From the NCBI RefSeq assembly GCF_014648435.1, contig NZ_BMRC01000008.1:415785-479784 (forward strand): a stretch of DNA of 64,000 bases, given 5' to 3'. A model generated the notes under the pieces. The model ran no database searches, was not told the origin of the DNA, and saw only the letters and a program-made list of their open reading frames with translations. This document shows, in pieces, positions 44,217 to 53,592 of this stretch. The translations under genes were made by a program, and so were the position numbers. Source of the stretch: Nonomuraea spiralis. Its GTDB lineage: Bacteria > Actinomycetota > Actinomycetes > Streptosporangiales > Streptosporangiaceae. Within the stretch, counting starts at the first letter, position 1, and each line of letters starts with the position of its first letter.

Positions 44217-44942
44217 TCATCTCTCGTTCTCATGTCCACCAGCCTGCGGTTCCCCGGTGAGGGAGCCGTTAGCCTCGGGTGAGGCGGCTCTCATCCGGTA
44301 GCCCGTGCCGCGTACGGTCTCGATGCGGTCGGGGCCGATCTTCCTGCGCAGGTAGCGGACGTAGACGTCCACGACGTTCGAGCCGGGGTCGAAGTCGAAG
44401 CCCCAGACGTGGCTGAGGAGCTGCTCGCGGGTCAGCACCTGGTCGGGATGCCGGCAGAAGATCTCCGCCAGCGCGAACTCCCTGGTGGACAGGTCCACCA
44501 CCCGGTCCCCCGCGTGCGCCCGCCGCGTCCGCAGGTCGAGCGACAGGTCCCCGACGTGCAGGACGGTGGCCTCGGGCGCGCGGTCGGCCCGCAGCCGCAG
44601 CCTGACCCGCGCCAGCAGCTCCTCGAAGGCGAAAGGCTTGGCGATGTAGTCGTCGGCGCCCCCTTCGAGGCCCGCGACGGTGTCGGTCACCCCGCCCCGG
44701 GCGGTCAGGATGATCACCGGGATCGCGACCTTCGACTCCCGCAGCCGCCGCAGCACGGTGAACCCGTCGCTGAGCGGCAACCCGATGTCCAGCAGTAACA
44801 GGTCGAACCCGCCCGAACTGGCCAGGTCGTAGGCCGCGACGCCGTCCGTCACCACGGCCGTCACGAAGCCGTTGCCGCGCAGGCCCTTCTCCAGGAACGC
44901 CGCGATCCTGCTCTCGTCCTCGGCGATCAGGATCCGGTTCAT
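44217..44942 (-). CDS. OmpR-family response regulator
   Basis: 241 residues from ATG 44942, which overlaps the kinase stop (ATGA); a longer start at 44975 would lie inside the kinase gene. Receiver domain with acidic pair ED (8-10), phospho-acceptor Asp52 (LLDIGLP), Thr in ILTARG and Lys in IAKPFAF; winged helix in the C-terminal half (STREFALAEIFCRHPDQVLTREQLLSHVWGFDFDPGSNVVDVYVRYLRRKIG). Likely autoregulates the operon. Confidence 0.93.
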   Translation of the reverse strand: MNRILIAEDESRIAAFLEKGLRGNGFVTAVVTDGVAAYDLASSGGFDLLLLDIGLPLSDGFTVLRRLRESKVAIPVIILTARGGVTDTVAGLEGGADDYIAKPFAFEELLARVRLRLRADRAPEATVLHVGDLSLDLRTRRAHAGDRVVDLSTREFALAEIFCRHPDQVLTREQLLSHVWGFDFDPGSNVVDVYVRYLRRKIGPDRIETVRGTGYRMRAASPEANGSLTGEPQAGGHENER

Positions 44943-46336
44943 GTCCTGGCCAAGGGCAACGTCATCACGAAACAAGCGCCCCCCGCCGGGACGTCCGCCA
45001 CTCTCACACCGCCTCCGTGCGCCTCGGCGATCGACCGTACGATCGCCAGCCCCAGCCCTGCCCCGTCATGCGCGCCCGTACGTCCCGCGCCCCTCACGAA
45101 CCGCCGGAAGATGCGCTCCCGATCGGCGGGCGCGACGCCCGGCCCGCTGTCGCGCACCCACAACTCGGCCCGGCCGTCCCGCAGGGCCGACCCGACCGCG
45201 ATGAGGTCGTCGTCCATGGTGTGCCGCACGGCGTTCACGACGAGCTGCATGAGCGCCTGCGTGAGCCGCTGCCGGTCGGCCTGGACGCGCGCCTCGGCCA
45301 CCTGGTCGACCCGCCACCGCCGGTCGCCCAGCGGCCGCGCCTTGGCCACCACGCTCACGGTGAGGTCGGCCAGCTCGACCTCCTCGACCGCGAGGAATCC
45401 GGGCTGCTCGGCCTTGGCCAGGGTGAGCAGGTCGTCCACGATCCGGTTCATGCGGTCCAGCTCGTCGGTGACCAGGGCCAGCGTCTCGGCCCGCTCGTCC
45501 GGATCGTCCCCCATCAGCTCAAGGTGCCCCCGGATGACCGTGATGGGGGTACGCAGCTCGTGCCCCGCGTCGTCCACGAACGTGCGCTGCACGGCGAAGG
45601 AACGTTCCAGACGGTCGAGCATGTGGTTGAACGTGGCGGCCAGCGCGGCCACGTCGTCGTCGCCGGTCACCTTGAGCCGGCGGGTCAGGTCGGCCGAGTC
45701 GCTGATCTGCTCGGCCGTCTGGCTCACCAGCCGCACCGGGGCCAGCACCCGCCCCGCCACGAACCATCCCGCCGCCCCCGCCAGCCCCAGCGCGGCCAGT
45801 GCCGACAACCCGAGAACGCGGACCGCGTCCACGATCTCCCCTCGGTGCCGGTCGTAGAAGACGGCCGCGACGAAGTGGCCCGTACGCGGGTCGGCCGCCA
45901 CCCTGACCGGGATGACCGCGTACCTGACCGTGCCCTCCACGCTCTCGGTGTCGCCGTAGGCGGGCTCGGTGGCCGCGGCCAGGACCTTGATCAGGTCCTC
46001 GTCCGTGTCGAGCCGGGCCGGGGGCGTGACGGCGGTGATCCGGTCGGCCCGGCCGTCCACCATGCTGAAGAAGGTCTCCCACCGGTCGGGGGAGTTGATC
46101 GCCAGGTAGCCGGTGAGCAGTTCCCGCACGTCGGAGACCGGCCGTCCGGTATGGGGATCGTGGGCTGTGGCGGCGTAGCGGCGCAGCTTCTCCGCCTCGT
46201 TGGTGAACTCCAGGTTCATCCGGACGTCGAGGCGGGCGAGCAGGACCGTCCAGGTCGCGAAGATCGAGACCGCGAGGGCCAGGCCGACCACGGCGAGCAT
46301 CCAGCCCACGATCCGGGCACGGGCGCTCACCCGCAT
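44939..46336 (-). CDS. Sensor histidine kinase, HAMP type
   Basis: 465 residues. Membrane helices at ~10-34 and ~174-196 enclose an extracytoplasmic sensor (~35-173). HAMP follows (GRVLAPVRLVSQTAEQI), then the H box DDAGHELRTP with His259, N box NAVRHT, and G boxes DSGPGVAP and GAGLGLAI. Kinase-first gene order is less usual for OmpR systems. The signal is unknown; an upstream secreted Asp-rich protein makes cations such as Ca2+ or Mg2+ a reasonable guess. Confidence 0.93.
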   Translation of the reverse strand: MRVSARARIVGWMLAVVGLALAVSIFATWTVLLARLDVRMNLEFTNEAEKLRRYAATAHDPHTGRPVSDVRELLTGYLAINSPDRWETFFSMVDGRADRITAVTPPARLDTDEDLIKVLAAATEPAYGDTESVEGTVRYAVIPVRVAADPRTGHFVAAVFYDRHRGEIVDAVRVLGLSALAALGLAGAAGWFVAGRVLAPVRLVSQTAEQISDSADLTRRLKVTGDDDVAALAATFNHMLDRLERSFAVQRTFVDDAGHELRTPITVIRGHLELMGDDPDERAETLALVTDELDRMNRIVDDLLTLAKAEQPGFLAVEEVELADLTVSVVAKARPLGDRRWRVDQVAEARVQADRQRLTQALMQLVVNAVRHTMDDDLIAVGSALRDGRAELWVRDSGPGVAPADRERIFRRFVRGAGRTGAHDGAGLGLAIVRSIAEAHGGGVRVADVPAGGACFVMTLPLART

Positions 46337-46348
46337 CCGGCCCCCCGC

Positions 46349-46696
46349 TCAGTCGTCATCGTCGTCATCGTCGTCGCCGCCGTCGTCGTAGTCGTCGTCT
46401 TGGTGGCCGTCGTGGCCGTCGTCGTCATCGTCGTCGTCTCCGCCGGGCAGGGCGCGATGCCGGTCGTGGTCGCCATCATCATCGCCGCCTCCGGGCTTCG
46501 GCGAGGGCGGCTTCACGGGTTCCGCCTTGGTTCCCGGCGTCGTGAACGGCCGTACGCCGCCGGGCGACGTCCCCGGCGTGGGCGAGACAAGGACGGACTC
46601 CCCCAGATCGGGCCCGCCGTCGGCCGCCCGTACCCAGCCGACCGAGAGGAACCCCGCCGCCGTCATCCCTACGAGAAGGAGCACCACACGTTTCAT
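46349..46696 (-). CDS. Secreted Pro-rich protein with Asp/His-rich tail
   Basis: 115 residues from ATG 46696. Signal peptide MKRVVLLLVGMTAAGFLSVGWVRA, cleavage expected after VRA. Then a Pro/Thr/Gly-rich linker (~25-70) and a tail of Asp runs broken by His and Gly (DDDDDDDGHDGH, GGDDDDDDDD) to the stop. DNA there is a GTC/ATC microsatellite. The tail should bind divalent cations. It is 12 bases upstream of the kinase gene and so may lead the operon as a cation-binding or sensing accessory. PepSY-free and without known domains. Confidence 0.7.
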   Translation of the reverse strand: MKRVVLLLVGMTAAGFLSVGWVRAADGGPDLGESVLVSPTPGTSPGGVRPFTTPGTKAEPVKPPSPKPGGGDDDGDHDRHRALPGGDDDDDDDGHDGHQDDDYDDGGDDDDDDDD

Positions 46697-46832
46697 GAGT
46701 ACGAGCGTGCGCCCGCCCGAGGAGACCACCCTGAAGCCGAAATGAGGACCCTCTCATCCGCGCTTCCCCCTTCCCAGAGCCCCCTTCTTCTAGAATGATG
46801 TTCTGATACCGGCTGGTCGGTCAGGAGGGCTC

Positions 46833-47624
46833 ATGAGGGTACGGGACAAGGTCATCGTCGTCACGGGCGCGGCCGGCGGCATCGGACGGGCGATGGCGCT
46901 GCGCTTCGCCGCCGAGGGCGCCGCCGGGATCGTGCTGGCCGACCTCGACGAGGCCGGCGCGCGGGCCGTGGCCGCCGAGATCGGCGAACGGGCCGTGGCC
47001 GTACGCGCGGACGTGTCCGTCGAGTCCGACGTGACCGCGCTGGCCGAGCCCACCCCCTTCGGTCCCGTGGACGTGTTCTGCTCCAACGCCGGCATCATCG
47101 GCGGCCACGGCCTCGACGCCCCACTCCAGGAATGGACCTCCCTGTACGCGGTCAACGTCCTGGCCCACGTGCACGCCGCCCGCGCCGTCATCCCCGGCAT
47201 GCTCGAACGCGGCGGCGGCTACCTGCTGAACACCTGCTCCGCGGCCGGCCTGGTGAGCTGCCCCGGCGACGCCCCGTACGCCGTCACCAAGTCGGCCGCC
47301 ATCGCCTTCGCCGAATGGGTGGCCATCCACTACGCCACGCAGGGGATCAAGGTCAGCGTGCTGTGCCCGCAGGGTGTGCGTACCGGGATACTCGAACGCG
47401 GCGTCGAGGAGGACCATCTGACCGCGCGGGCCGTGGGGGCGTCGGGCGCGATCCTCGACCCCGCCGACGTGGCGGCCGCCGTGATCGACGGCCTGGCCGC
47501 CGAACGTTTCCACATCCTCCCCCACCCCGAGGTGGCCGAGTTCGTCCGCCGCAAGGCCGAGTCCCCGAACAGGTGGCTGGCCGGCATGGCCGCCTTCGTC
47601 ACCTCCCTGACCCCCACCCCATAG
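46833..47624 (+). CDS. Short-chain dehydrogenase/reductase
   Basis: 263 residues. TGAAGGIG cofactor motif, CSNAGIIGG (NNAG position), serine region LLNTCSAAGLVS and catalytic YAVTK. NAD(P)-dependent; the substrate is unknown. Stands apart from the divergent two-component operon. Confidence 0.9.
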   Translation: MRVRDKVIVVTGAAGGIGRAMALRFAAEGAAGIVLADLDEAGARAVAAEIGERAVAVRADVSVESDVTALAEPTPFGPVDVFCSNAGIIGGHGLDAPLQEWTSLYAVNVLAHVHAARAVIPGMLERGGGYLLNTCSAAGLVSCPGDAPYAVTKSAAIAFAEWVAIHYATQGIKVSVLCPQGVRTGILERGVEEDHLTARAVGASGAILDPADVAAAVIDGLAAERFHILPHPEVAEFVRRKAESPNRWLAGMAAFVTSLTPTP

Positions 47625-47665
47625 CCCCCCACCACGCGCAGACCCCGTGAAAGGCCCGCCCGACC

Positions 47666-48499
47666 ATGGACCAGCACCTCATCCGGGCCGCCCGTCAGGC
47701 CTGGCGCCGCCTCGAACCCGTCCACGGAATGATCTACTTCGTCCCCGAGGCCACCACCCGCTACGCGGCCCTGGGCCTCACCGGCATGTCCGGATATTTC
47801 ACCTCACGTTCCGCCGCCCTCGGCGCCGCCCCCGCCGACCTCGTCATCGCCACGTTCTACAACTTCAACCCCGACCTCGTACGCCGCTCCCTCCCCTGGG
47901 ACAAGGTCACCCCCGCCCAGGTCCTGCAAGCCCGCCTCGAAGCCGCCGCCGAAGCTCTCCGCCGGGCCGCCGTGCACGAACTCCCGGACCTCCTCCCCGT
48001 ACTCACCCTGGCCCGCCGTGCCGCCGAGGCCGCCCGCGACCACCCCCAGGGACGCCCCCTGTTCGCCGCCCACGCCGCCCTCCCCTGGCCGGACGACCCC
48101 GTCCTCCAGCTCTGGCACGCCCAGACCCTCCTGCGCGAGTTCCGCGGCGACGGTCACGTGGCGACCCTCCTCTCAGAGGGCATCACCGGCCTGGAGGCCC
48201 TGGTCCTGCACGCGGCCAGCGGCGAGGTCGCGAAGCCGTTCCTCACCATGAGCCGCGCCTGGCCACCCGACCAGTGGGCCCGCACCGAGACGACCCTGCG
48301 CACCCGCGGCCTCCTGAACGACGACAACGACCTGACCCCCGAAGGCCGCTCCCTACGCCACCACCTCGAAACCCGTACGGACACCTTGGCCATGCCCGCG
48401 TACGGCGCCTTGGGCGAATCCGGCTGCGACCGCCTGGCCGAACTGTCCCGCCCCTTCGGCCGCAGAGTCGTGGACGCGGGCCTGCTCAAACTCACCTGA
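47666..48499 (+). CDS. SCO6745-like protein
   Basis: 277 residues. Begins AARQAWRRLEPVHGMIYFVPEATTRYAALGL and ends PFGRRVVDAGLLKL, matching the actinobacterial SCO6745 family. Contains a winged-helix-like C-terminal stretch (TETTLRTRGLLNDDNDLTPEGRSLRHHLETRTD), so a MarR-like fold is possible. Function unknown. Soluble, no signal peptide. Follows the SDR gene by 41 bases and may be co-transcribed. Confidence 0.75.
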   Translation: MDQHLIRAARQAWRRLEPVHGMIYFVPEATTRYAALGLTGMSGYFTSRSAALGAAPADLVIATFYNFNPDLVRRSLPWDKVTPAQVLQARLEAAAEALRRAAVHELPDLLPVLTLARRAAEAARDHPQGRPLFAAHAALPWPDDPVLQLWHAQTLLREFRGDGHVATLLSEGITGLEALVLHAASGEVAKPFLTMSRAWPPDQWARTETTLRTRGLLNDDNDLTPEGRSLRHHLETRTDTLAMPAYGALGESGCDRLAELSRPFGRRVVDAGLLKLT

Positions 48500-48594
48500 T
48501 CACCGCTTCGCGTGTCCGGATGAGGTCACCACTCTGCCCGCGGAGGGGCGAGGGGAGGAGCATCGAGCTGAACGGTGACGCGGGAAGGGCGGCG

Positions 48595-50994
48595 ATGAAG
48601 CGGAAACGCACCAAGAGCCAGATCGGTACGAAGTCGTCGGGACGGAGCAAGACGGCCCCCCGCAAGAAGACCAAGGGCGATCCCGAGGACGAGACCACCC
48701 CCGTCGTCCACCTGCAGAAGCGCAAGAGCGCGCCGGTCCTGACGCTGGACAGGCCCCAGAGCATGGAGATGGATTCGGACACGGCCCCCCGTCCCACCAC
48801 CATCACCGTCTCCAAACCGCACACCGACATCTGGGGCACGGTCAAGTTCCAGGCCCGGAAGCACGACCTTCCGGCGGGCGCGGTCGTGCATCTGCGCCCA
48901 CTGGTGGACCTGCGGGGCGACACCGGGCCGAAGAAGATCGCCGGGATCCTCATCAGCAGGCTCCAGCGCACCCCCTCCCCCTTCGGCAACCGCATGGGCG
49001 ACCACACGACCTCGTGGCAGGGGGTCGTGGACTCGGTACGCGCCTCGCTGTACGGCAAGACCGTCAAGGAGGCGGCCACGGCGCTGCTGGCGATGCAGGC
49101 CACGGCGCAGGCATCGGTGAGCGACCCCGACGGCGCGGCACGTGACCTGCTCATGCGCCTGGAGACGGTCGACGCCACCGACGCGGCCGGCCGGATCGAG
49201 CCGCTGGAGAACTCGGCCCGCCTGGTCGCCGAGCAGTGTGCCACAGCCCTGAGCGAGAAGAGCGAGAGCAAGGCGGCCCAGGCGCTGGCCACCGCGGTCG
49301 CCCAGCATCTCAACTTCCTGAACCACCTGCCGTTCAGCACCGTCCCGGCCGCCTCGGCCAGGGGCTCGACGGGGTCGGGAGAGGGCACCTACCGGGGCGC
49401 CCTGCTGGCGTACGAGGCCAAGGCGGCGAAGCTGGCCGCCGACAAGGGCACGGCCGCCCCCAAACCCCGCACGTACGAGCAGAACGACATGAGAACGGCC
49501 CTGTGGAAGATGTTCGCGTTCGACGCGGCGATGCGCGAGTCGTACGTCGAGTACGCGCTCAACCCGCAGTCCTACGGCGACGTGGCCGAGCAGTACTCCG
49601 AGCTTCAGAAGGTCAACGCCGAGCTGGACAAGGCGCTGACGGCCGTGGCGACGAACAAGGGCCGGGTCGAGGCGCTGAAGGACATCCCCGGGCTGCTCGG
49701 GCGGATCGACGACGTGCAGAAGGCGGCCGGGATCTACCAGGGCATGCACCGGGCGGCCGGTGCGCTCAGGGCCAAGGCGGAGGACGCGCGCACCCGGCTC
49801 CAGCAACCGCACACCGCGCTCCGGGCGGAGACCGCCAGGAAGGTGATCGCCTCGGCGAAGAACGCCCACATCCTCGCCGAGGCCGGCCAGGTCGCCGCGG
49901 ACCTGAAGAAGATCGGCGACGGCGCGCCGGAGTACGCGGTCGTCGTCCTGTCCAACCTGCTGTACAAGCACCTGCGCGTCATGGCCGCCGCCTACCCGCA
50001 CGCGGTGACCGCCGCCGGGCTGCCCGATCCGGTGAGCGGCAAGCTCGGCCGGCCCGCCGCTGAGATGATGGTCAAGCAGCTCGAAGGGGCGCTGCGCAGG
50101 GAGTACATGGACCTCTTCCCGAAGCGGACCGAGCCGGAGCAGTACGCGCCGCTGATCGAGAGCATCACGCAGACGCTCGCCGGCCTGCCGCCGATCACCG
50201 TCGAGCCGAGGACGACGACCTGGGCGTCGGAGGCCGCCGACACGAACCTGGTCGTGGACTTCGACCCGGCGCTGAAGGAGTCGCTGATCATCAACGGACG
50301 CGCGCCGGCCCCGCCGGGCGTCGCCGGGATGGGCTGCCACACCACCGCCTGGGCGATCGAGACGCAGCACGCCAACCACCTGGTCTCGGACGCCTCCTCC
50401 GGCCCCCAGGCGGTCAGGGCGCTGAAGGAGGCCGTACGCAAGGACCTCCAGTCGCGGGTCATGGAGCTGGCCGCGCTGCTGCCCGCCGAGCAGATCGAGG
50501 GACGCCAGCTCGCCGGCCTGTTCGACGAGGCCGCCTCGGTGCTGAACGCCCCCGACGCCTCCACGGCCGCCATGGCGTACCTGTCGTTCCGCAATCTGAT
50601 GCCGTTCGCGACGGTCAACGAGGGCGACCGCGGCGGCCACGCGGAGAAGAAGGACGGCGGGCTGGACATCACGTTCGACAAGACGGCGATGAAGCTGGCC
50701 GCCGACCACAAGCGGGACGAGCTGACCACGGATCCCAAGTCCCTCGCCGACAAACTGCTGGCCGAACGGGACCTGCTCGCCACGGAACTGGAACGCTGGG
50801 AGGACGACGACACGCTGGCCACCGCCGTCGAGACCGTCCGCGCCCGGCTCAAGGAGCAGGCCGCCTTCCTCAAACGCGCCAAGAGCGGCGAACTGGCCGA
50901 GTACGCCGCGGAGGCCGGCAAGAAGGTCTACGACACCCGGCTGGTCGAGCACAAACGGGTGTGGAAGGAGGTGCAGACCTTCCTGAAGGGCTGA
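48595..50994 (+). CDS. 799-residue protein with two MGxHTTxW modules
   Basis: Start ATG 48595 with GGGAAGGG upstream. Residues 1-50 are Lys/Arg-rich and disordered-looking, without a signal peptide. Module A has MGDHTTSW (134-141), NHLPFSTV (243-250) and KLAAD (279-283); module B has MGCHTTAW (579-586), NLMPFATV (667-674) and KLAAD (700-704). The region between (~300-530) and the C-terminus (~715-799) are largely helical and coiled-coil-like. The repetition shows an internally duplicated domain. I do not recognise the family; the HTT-W loop might be catalytic or structural. Similar motifs may occur in polymorphic-toxin or contractile-injection-associated proteins, but this is memory and not shown here. 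Confidence 0.8.
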   Translation: MKRKRTKSQIGTKSSGRSKTAPRKKTKGDPEDETTPVVHLQKRKSAPVLTLDRPQSMEMDSDTAPRPTTITVSKPHTDIWGTVKFQARKHDLPAGAVVHLRPLVDLRGDTGPKKIAGILISRLQRTPSPFGNRMGDHTTSWQGVVDSVRASLYGKTVKEAATALLAMQATAQASVSDPDGAARDLLMRLETVDATDAAGRIEPLENSARLVAEQCATALSEKSESKAAQALATAVAQHLNFLNHLPFSTVPAASARGSTGSGEGTYRGALLAYEAKAAKLAADKGTAAPKPRTYEQNDMRTALWKMFAFDAAMRESYVEYALNPQSYGDVAEQYSELQKVNAELDKALTAVATNKGRVEALKDIPGLLGRIDDVQKAAGIYQGMHRAAGALRAKAEDARTRLQQPHTALRAETARKVIASAKNAHILAEAGQVAADLKKIGDGAPEYAVVVLSNLLYKHLRVMAAAYPHAVTAAGLPDPVSGKLGRPAAEMMVKQLEGALRREYMDLFPKRTEPEQYAPLIESITQTLAGLPPITVEPRTTTWASEAADTNLVVDFDPALKESLIINGRAPAPPGVAGMGCHTTAWAIETQHANHLVSDASSGPQAVRALKEAVRKDLQSRVMELAALLPAEQIEGRQLAGLFDEAASVLNAPDASTAAMAYLSFRNLMPFATVNEGDRGGHAEKKDGGLDITFDKTAMKLAADHKRDELTTDPKSLADKLLAERDLLATELERWEDDDTLATAVETVRARLKEQAAFLKRAKSGELAEYAAEAGKKVYDTRLVEHKRVWKEVQTFLKG

Positions 50995-51092
50995 TCGGCG
51001 CACCGTCCGGCCCGGAAGGGCTCGTACGGCGCGTACGCAAACTGGGCAGAACGTGACGTTACCCATACCGCGCCCGGGGAAGATCGCCGGAC

Positions 51093-51944
51093 ATGCCGGA
51101 AACGCCACCGCCGCAGAACCAGCCGTACCCGGGCCGCACGGGCGAGATGTCACCGGAGCCGCGCGACGAGATGCGCGGTTACGAGGGCCGGGACCTGCTG
51201 GCCGGCAAACGGGCGCTGATCACCGGCGGCGACTCGGGCATCGGCCGGGCGGTGGCGGTCGCGTTCGCCAAGGAGGGGGCGGACGTGGCCGTCGCCTACC
51301 TCGACGAGCACGACGACGCCAACCGCACCCGCGGCCTGGTCGAGCGCGAGGGCCGGCGCTGCGTGCTGCTGCCCGGCGACCTGGGCGACCGCGACCACTG
51401 CGCGGCGGTCGTGGAGCAGGCGGTGTCCGAGCTGGGCGGCCTGGACGTCCTGGTCAACAACGTGGCCTACCAGGCGCCGGTGGACTCGCTGGAGGAGTTG
51501 TCCGACGAGCAGTGGGAGCACACGTTCGCGGTCAACATCCACAGCTACTACCGCGTCACCAGGGCCGCGCTGCCGTACCTGCGGGAGGGCGGCGCGATCG
51601 TGAACACCTCCTCGATCAACGGCCTGCGCGGCAACAGGACCCTCATCGACTACGCCGCCACAAAGGGCGCGATCAACGCCTTCACCTACTCCATGGCCCA
51701 GAACCTGGTGGATCGCGGCATCCGGATCAACGCCGTCGCGCCCGGCCCGGTCTGGACGCCGCTGATCCCGGCCACGATGCCTCCGGAGAAGGTGGAGGAG
51801 TTCGGCGCGCAGGTGCCCATGAAGCGGGCCGCCGACCCCGACGAGATCGCCCCTTCGTACGTGTTCTTCGCCGCCGACCGGCTGTCCTCCTACTACACAG
51901 GTGAGGTGCTGGCCCCGATCGGCGGCGAGACGCTTCCCGGCTGA
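51093..51944 (+). CDS. YghA-like short-chain dehydrogenase
   Basis: 283 residues. The N-terminal extension PETPPPQNQPYPGRTGEMSPEP followed by RDLLAGKRALITGGDSGIGRAVAVAFAKEGADV is characteristic of the YghA/YdaD glucose-dehydrogenase-like SDRs associated with general stress. Catalytic serine in IVNTSSINGL and YAATK are present. NAD(P)-dependent aldehyde/alcohol chemistry is likely. Confidence 0.9.
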   Translation: MPETPPPQNQPYPGRTGEMSPEPRDEMRGYEGRDLLAGKRALITGGDSGIGRAVAVAFAKEGADVAVAYLDEHDDANRTRGLVEREGRRCVLLPGDLGDRDHCAAVVEQAVSELGGLDVLVNNVAYQAPVDSLEELSDEQWEHTFAVNIHSYYRVTRAALPYLREGGAIVNTSSINGLRGNRTLIDYAATKGAINAFTYSMAQNLVDRGIRINAVAPGPVWTPLIPATMPPEKVEEFGAQVPMKRAADPDEIAPSYVFFAADRLSSYYTGEVLAPIGGETLPG

Positions 51945-51972
51945 CTCCCTGGCCGGCTCCCCGGCCGTCCGG

Positions 51973-53451
51973 CTACAGGTAGATCGAGCCGCCCTTCCGG
52001 GTGAACTCGGCCGCCTTCTCGGCCATGCCCGCCCGTACCTCGTGGCTGAGCTTCATCGAGCAGAACTTCGGGCCGCACATCGAGCAGAAGTGCGCGGTCT
52101 TCGCGGGCGCGGCGGGCAGGGTCTCGTCGTGGAAGGCGCGCGCGGTGTCCGGGTCGAGCGACAGGTCGAACTGGTCCTCCCAGCGGAACTCGAACCGGGC
52201 GTCGGACAGCGCGTCGTCCCACGCCTGGGCCTGCGGGTGCCCCTTGGCCAGGTCCGCCGCGTGCGCCGCGATCTTGTACGTGATCACGCCGGTCTTGACG
52301 TCGTCCCGGTTGGGCAGGCCCAGGTGCTCCTTGGGGGTGACGTAGCAGAGCATGGCGGTGCCGTACCAGGCGATCATGGCGGCGCCGATGCCGGAGGTGA
52401 TGTGGTCGTAGCCGGGGGCGATGTCGGTGACGAGCGGACCGAGGGTGTAGAAGGGCACGTCGTCGCAGAGCTCGCGTTGCAGGTCGACGTTCTCCTTGAT
52501 CTTGTGCATCGGGACGTGGCCGGGGCCTTCGATCATGACCTGCACGTCGTACGCGTGCGCGACCTTGGTCAGCTCGCCCAGCGTGCGCAGCTCGGCGAAC
52601 TGGGCCTCGTCGTTGGCGTCGGAGATCGACCCCGGGCGCAGCCCGTCGCCCAGCGAGAACGTCACGTCGTAGCGGGCCAGCAGGGCGCACATCTCGTCGA
52701 AGTGCTCGTACAGGAAGCTCTCGCGGTGGTGGGCCAGGCACCAGGCGGCCATGATCGAGCCGCCGCGCGAGACGATCCCGGTCCTGCGCCGGGCGGTCAG
52801 CGGCACATAGGCCAGCCGCACGCCCGCGTGCACCGTCACGTAGTCGACGCCCTGCTCGCACTGCTCGATCAGGGTGTCGCGGTACACCTCCCACGACAGC
52901 GCCTCGGGACGCCCGCCCACCTTCTCCAGCGCCTGGTAGATGGGCACGGTTCCGACGGGCACGGGCGAGTTGCGGATGATCTGTTCGCGGGTGTCATGGA
53001 TGTTCGGCCCGGTGGACAGGTCCATGACGGTGTCGGCGCCCCAGCGGGTGGCCCAGGTCATCTTCTCGACCTCCTCCTCGACGGAGGAGGTGACGGCGGA
53101 GTTGCCGATATTGGCGTTGATCTTGACGAGGAAGTTCCTGCCGATGGCCATCGGCTCGGACTCGGGGTGGTTGACGTTGGCCGGGATGACCGCCCGGCCG
53201 GCCGCGACCTCCTGCCGTACGAACTCGGGGGTCATGCCCTCCCGTACGGCCACGAACTCCATCTCCTTGGTGATCACCCCGCGCCGCGCGGCGCCGAGCT
53301 GGGTGACCGGCGACCCCCACGCCGACCGGTCGGTACGGGACGGCCCGGAGGTGTCGTAGAGCCGCACGGACGTGCCGTTCGTGAGCCTGACCTCCCGCAT
53401 GGGCACCTGAAGGTCACCGATGTGGATCTTGGAAAAGCGCGCGTCGCTCAT
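51973..53451 (-). CDS. thiC: Phosphomethylpyrimidine synthase ThiC
   Basis: 492 residues from ATG 53451. ThiC converts aminoimidazole ribotide to HMP-phosphate, the pyrimidine of thiamine, using a radical-SAM reaction. The C-terminal cluster motif CSMCGPKFCSM supplies Cys456, Cys459 and Cys464. Other conserved blocks: NANIGNSAV, DLSTGPNIHDTREQIIRNSPVPVGTVPIYQAL, EGPGHVPMHKIKENV. A TPP riboswitch lies directly upstream, so expression falls when thiamine pyrophosphate is abundant. Confidence 0.97.
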   Translation of the reverse strand: MSDARFSKIHIGDLQVPMREVRLTNGTSVRLYDTSGPSRTDRSAWGSPVTQLGAARRGVITKEMEFVAVREGMTPEFVRQEVAAGRAVIPANVNHPESEPMAIGRNFLVKINANIGNSAVTSSVEEEVEKMTWATRWGADTVMDLSTGPNIHDTREQIIRNSPVPVGTVPIYQALEKVGGRPEALSWEVYRDTLIEQCEQGVDYVTVHAGVRLAYVPLTARRRTGIVSRGGSIMAAWCLAHHRESFLYEHFDEMCALLARYDVTFSLGDGLRPGSISDANDEAQFAELRTLGELTKVAHAYDVQVMIEGPGHVPMHKIKENVDLQRELCDDVPFYTLGPLVTDIAPGYDHITSGIGAAMIAWYGTAMLCYVTPKEHLGLPNRDDVKTGVITYKIAAHAADLAKGHPQAQAWDDALSDARFEFRWEDQFDLSLDPDTARAFHDETLPAAPAKTAHFCSMCGPKFCSMKLSHEVRAGMAEKAAEFTRKGGSIYL

Positions 53452-53459
53452 CGCGCAAA

Positions 53460-53550
53460 CTCCCTTCGCCGGCATTATCCGGAGCAGGTTCTGGCGGTCG
53501 GCGGCTGTCAGCCGTCCTCTCAGCCCGGTCCGCACCGGGCTCCCGCGTTG
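53460..53550 (-). ncRNA. TPP riboswitch (thi box)
   Basis: On the minus strand the conserved CTGAGA (pyrimidine-binding arm) is followed by ACCTGCTCCGGATAATGCC and GGCGAAGGGA (diphosphate arm), flanked by the P1 helix. It ends 9 bases before the thiC start, where the GGCGAAGGGAG end also holds the ribosome-binding site, so control of translation initiation is likely. Confidence 0.95.
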
Positions 53551-53560
53551 GTCAACCGCG

Positions 53561-53588
53561 ATAATAACTCCGTGCGTGGCAGGATCAA
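53561..53588 (-). promoter_or_regulatory. thiC promoter
   Basis: On the minus strand TTGATC (53588-53583) and TATTAT (53566-53561) with 16-base spacing, placing transcription start at the 5' edge of the riboswitch. The -35 box ends 5 bases from the divergent methyltransferase start. Confidence 0.6.
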
Positions 53589-53592
53589 GGGG

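Noticed and set aside
46349..46440. GTC microsatellite as a CRISPR-like or regulatory repeat
   Set aside because: It is the coding sequence of an Asp-rich protein tail in frame with a signal peptide; there are no spacers.
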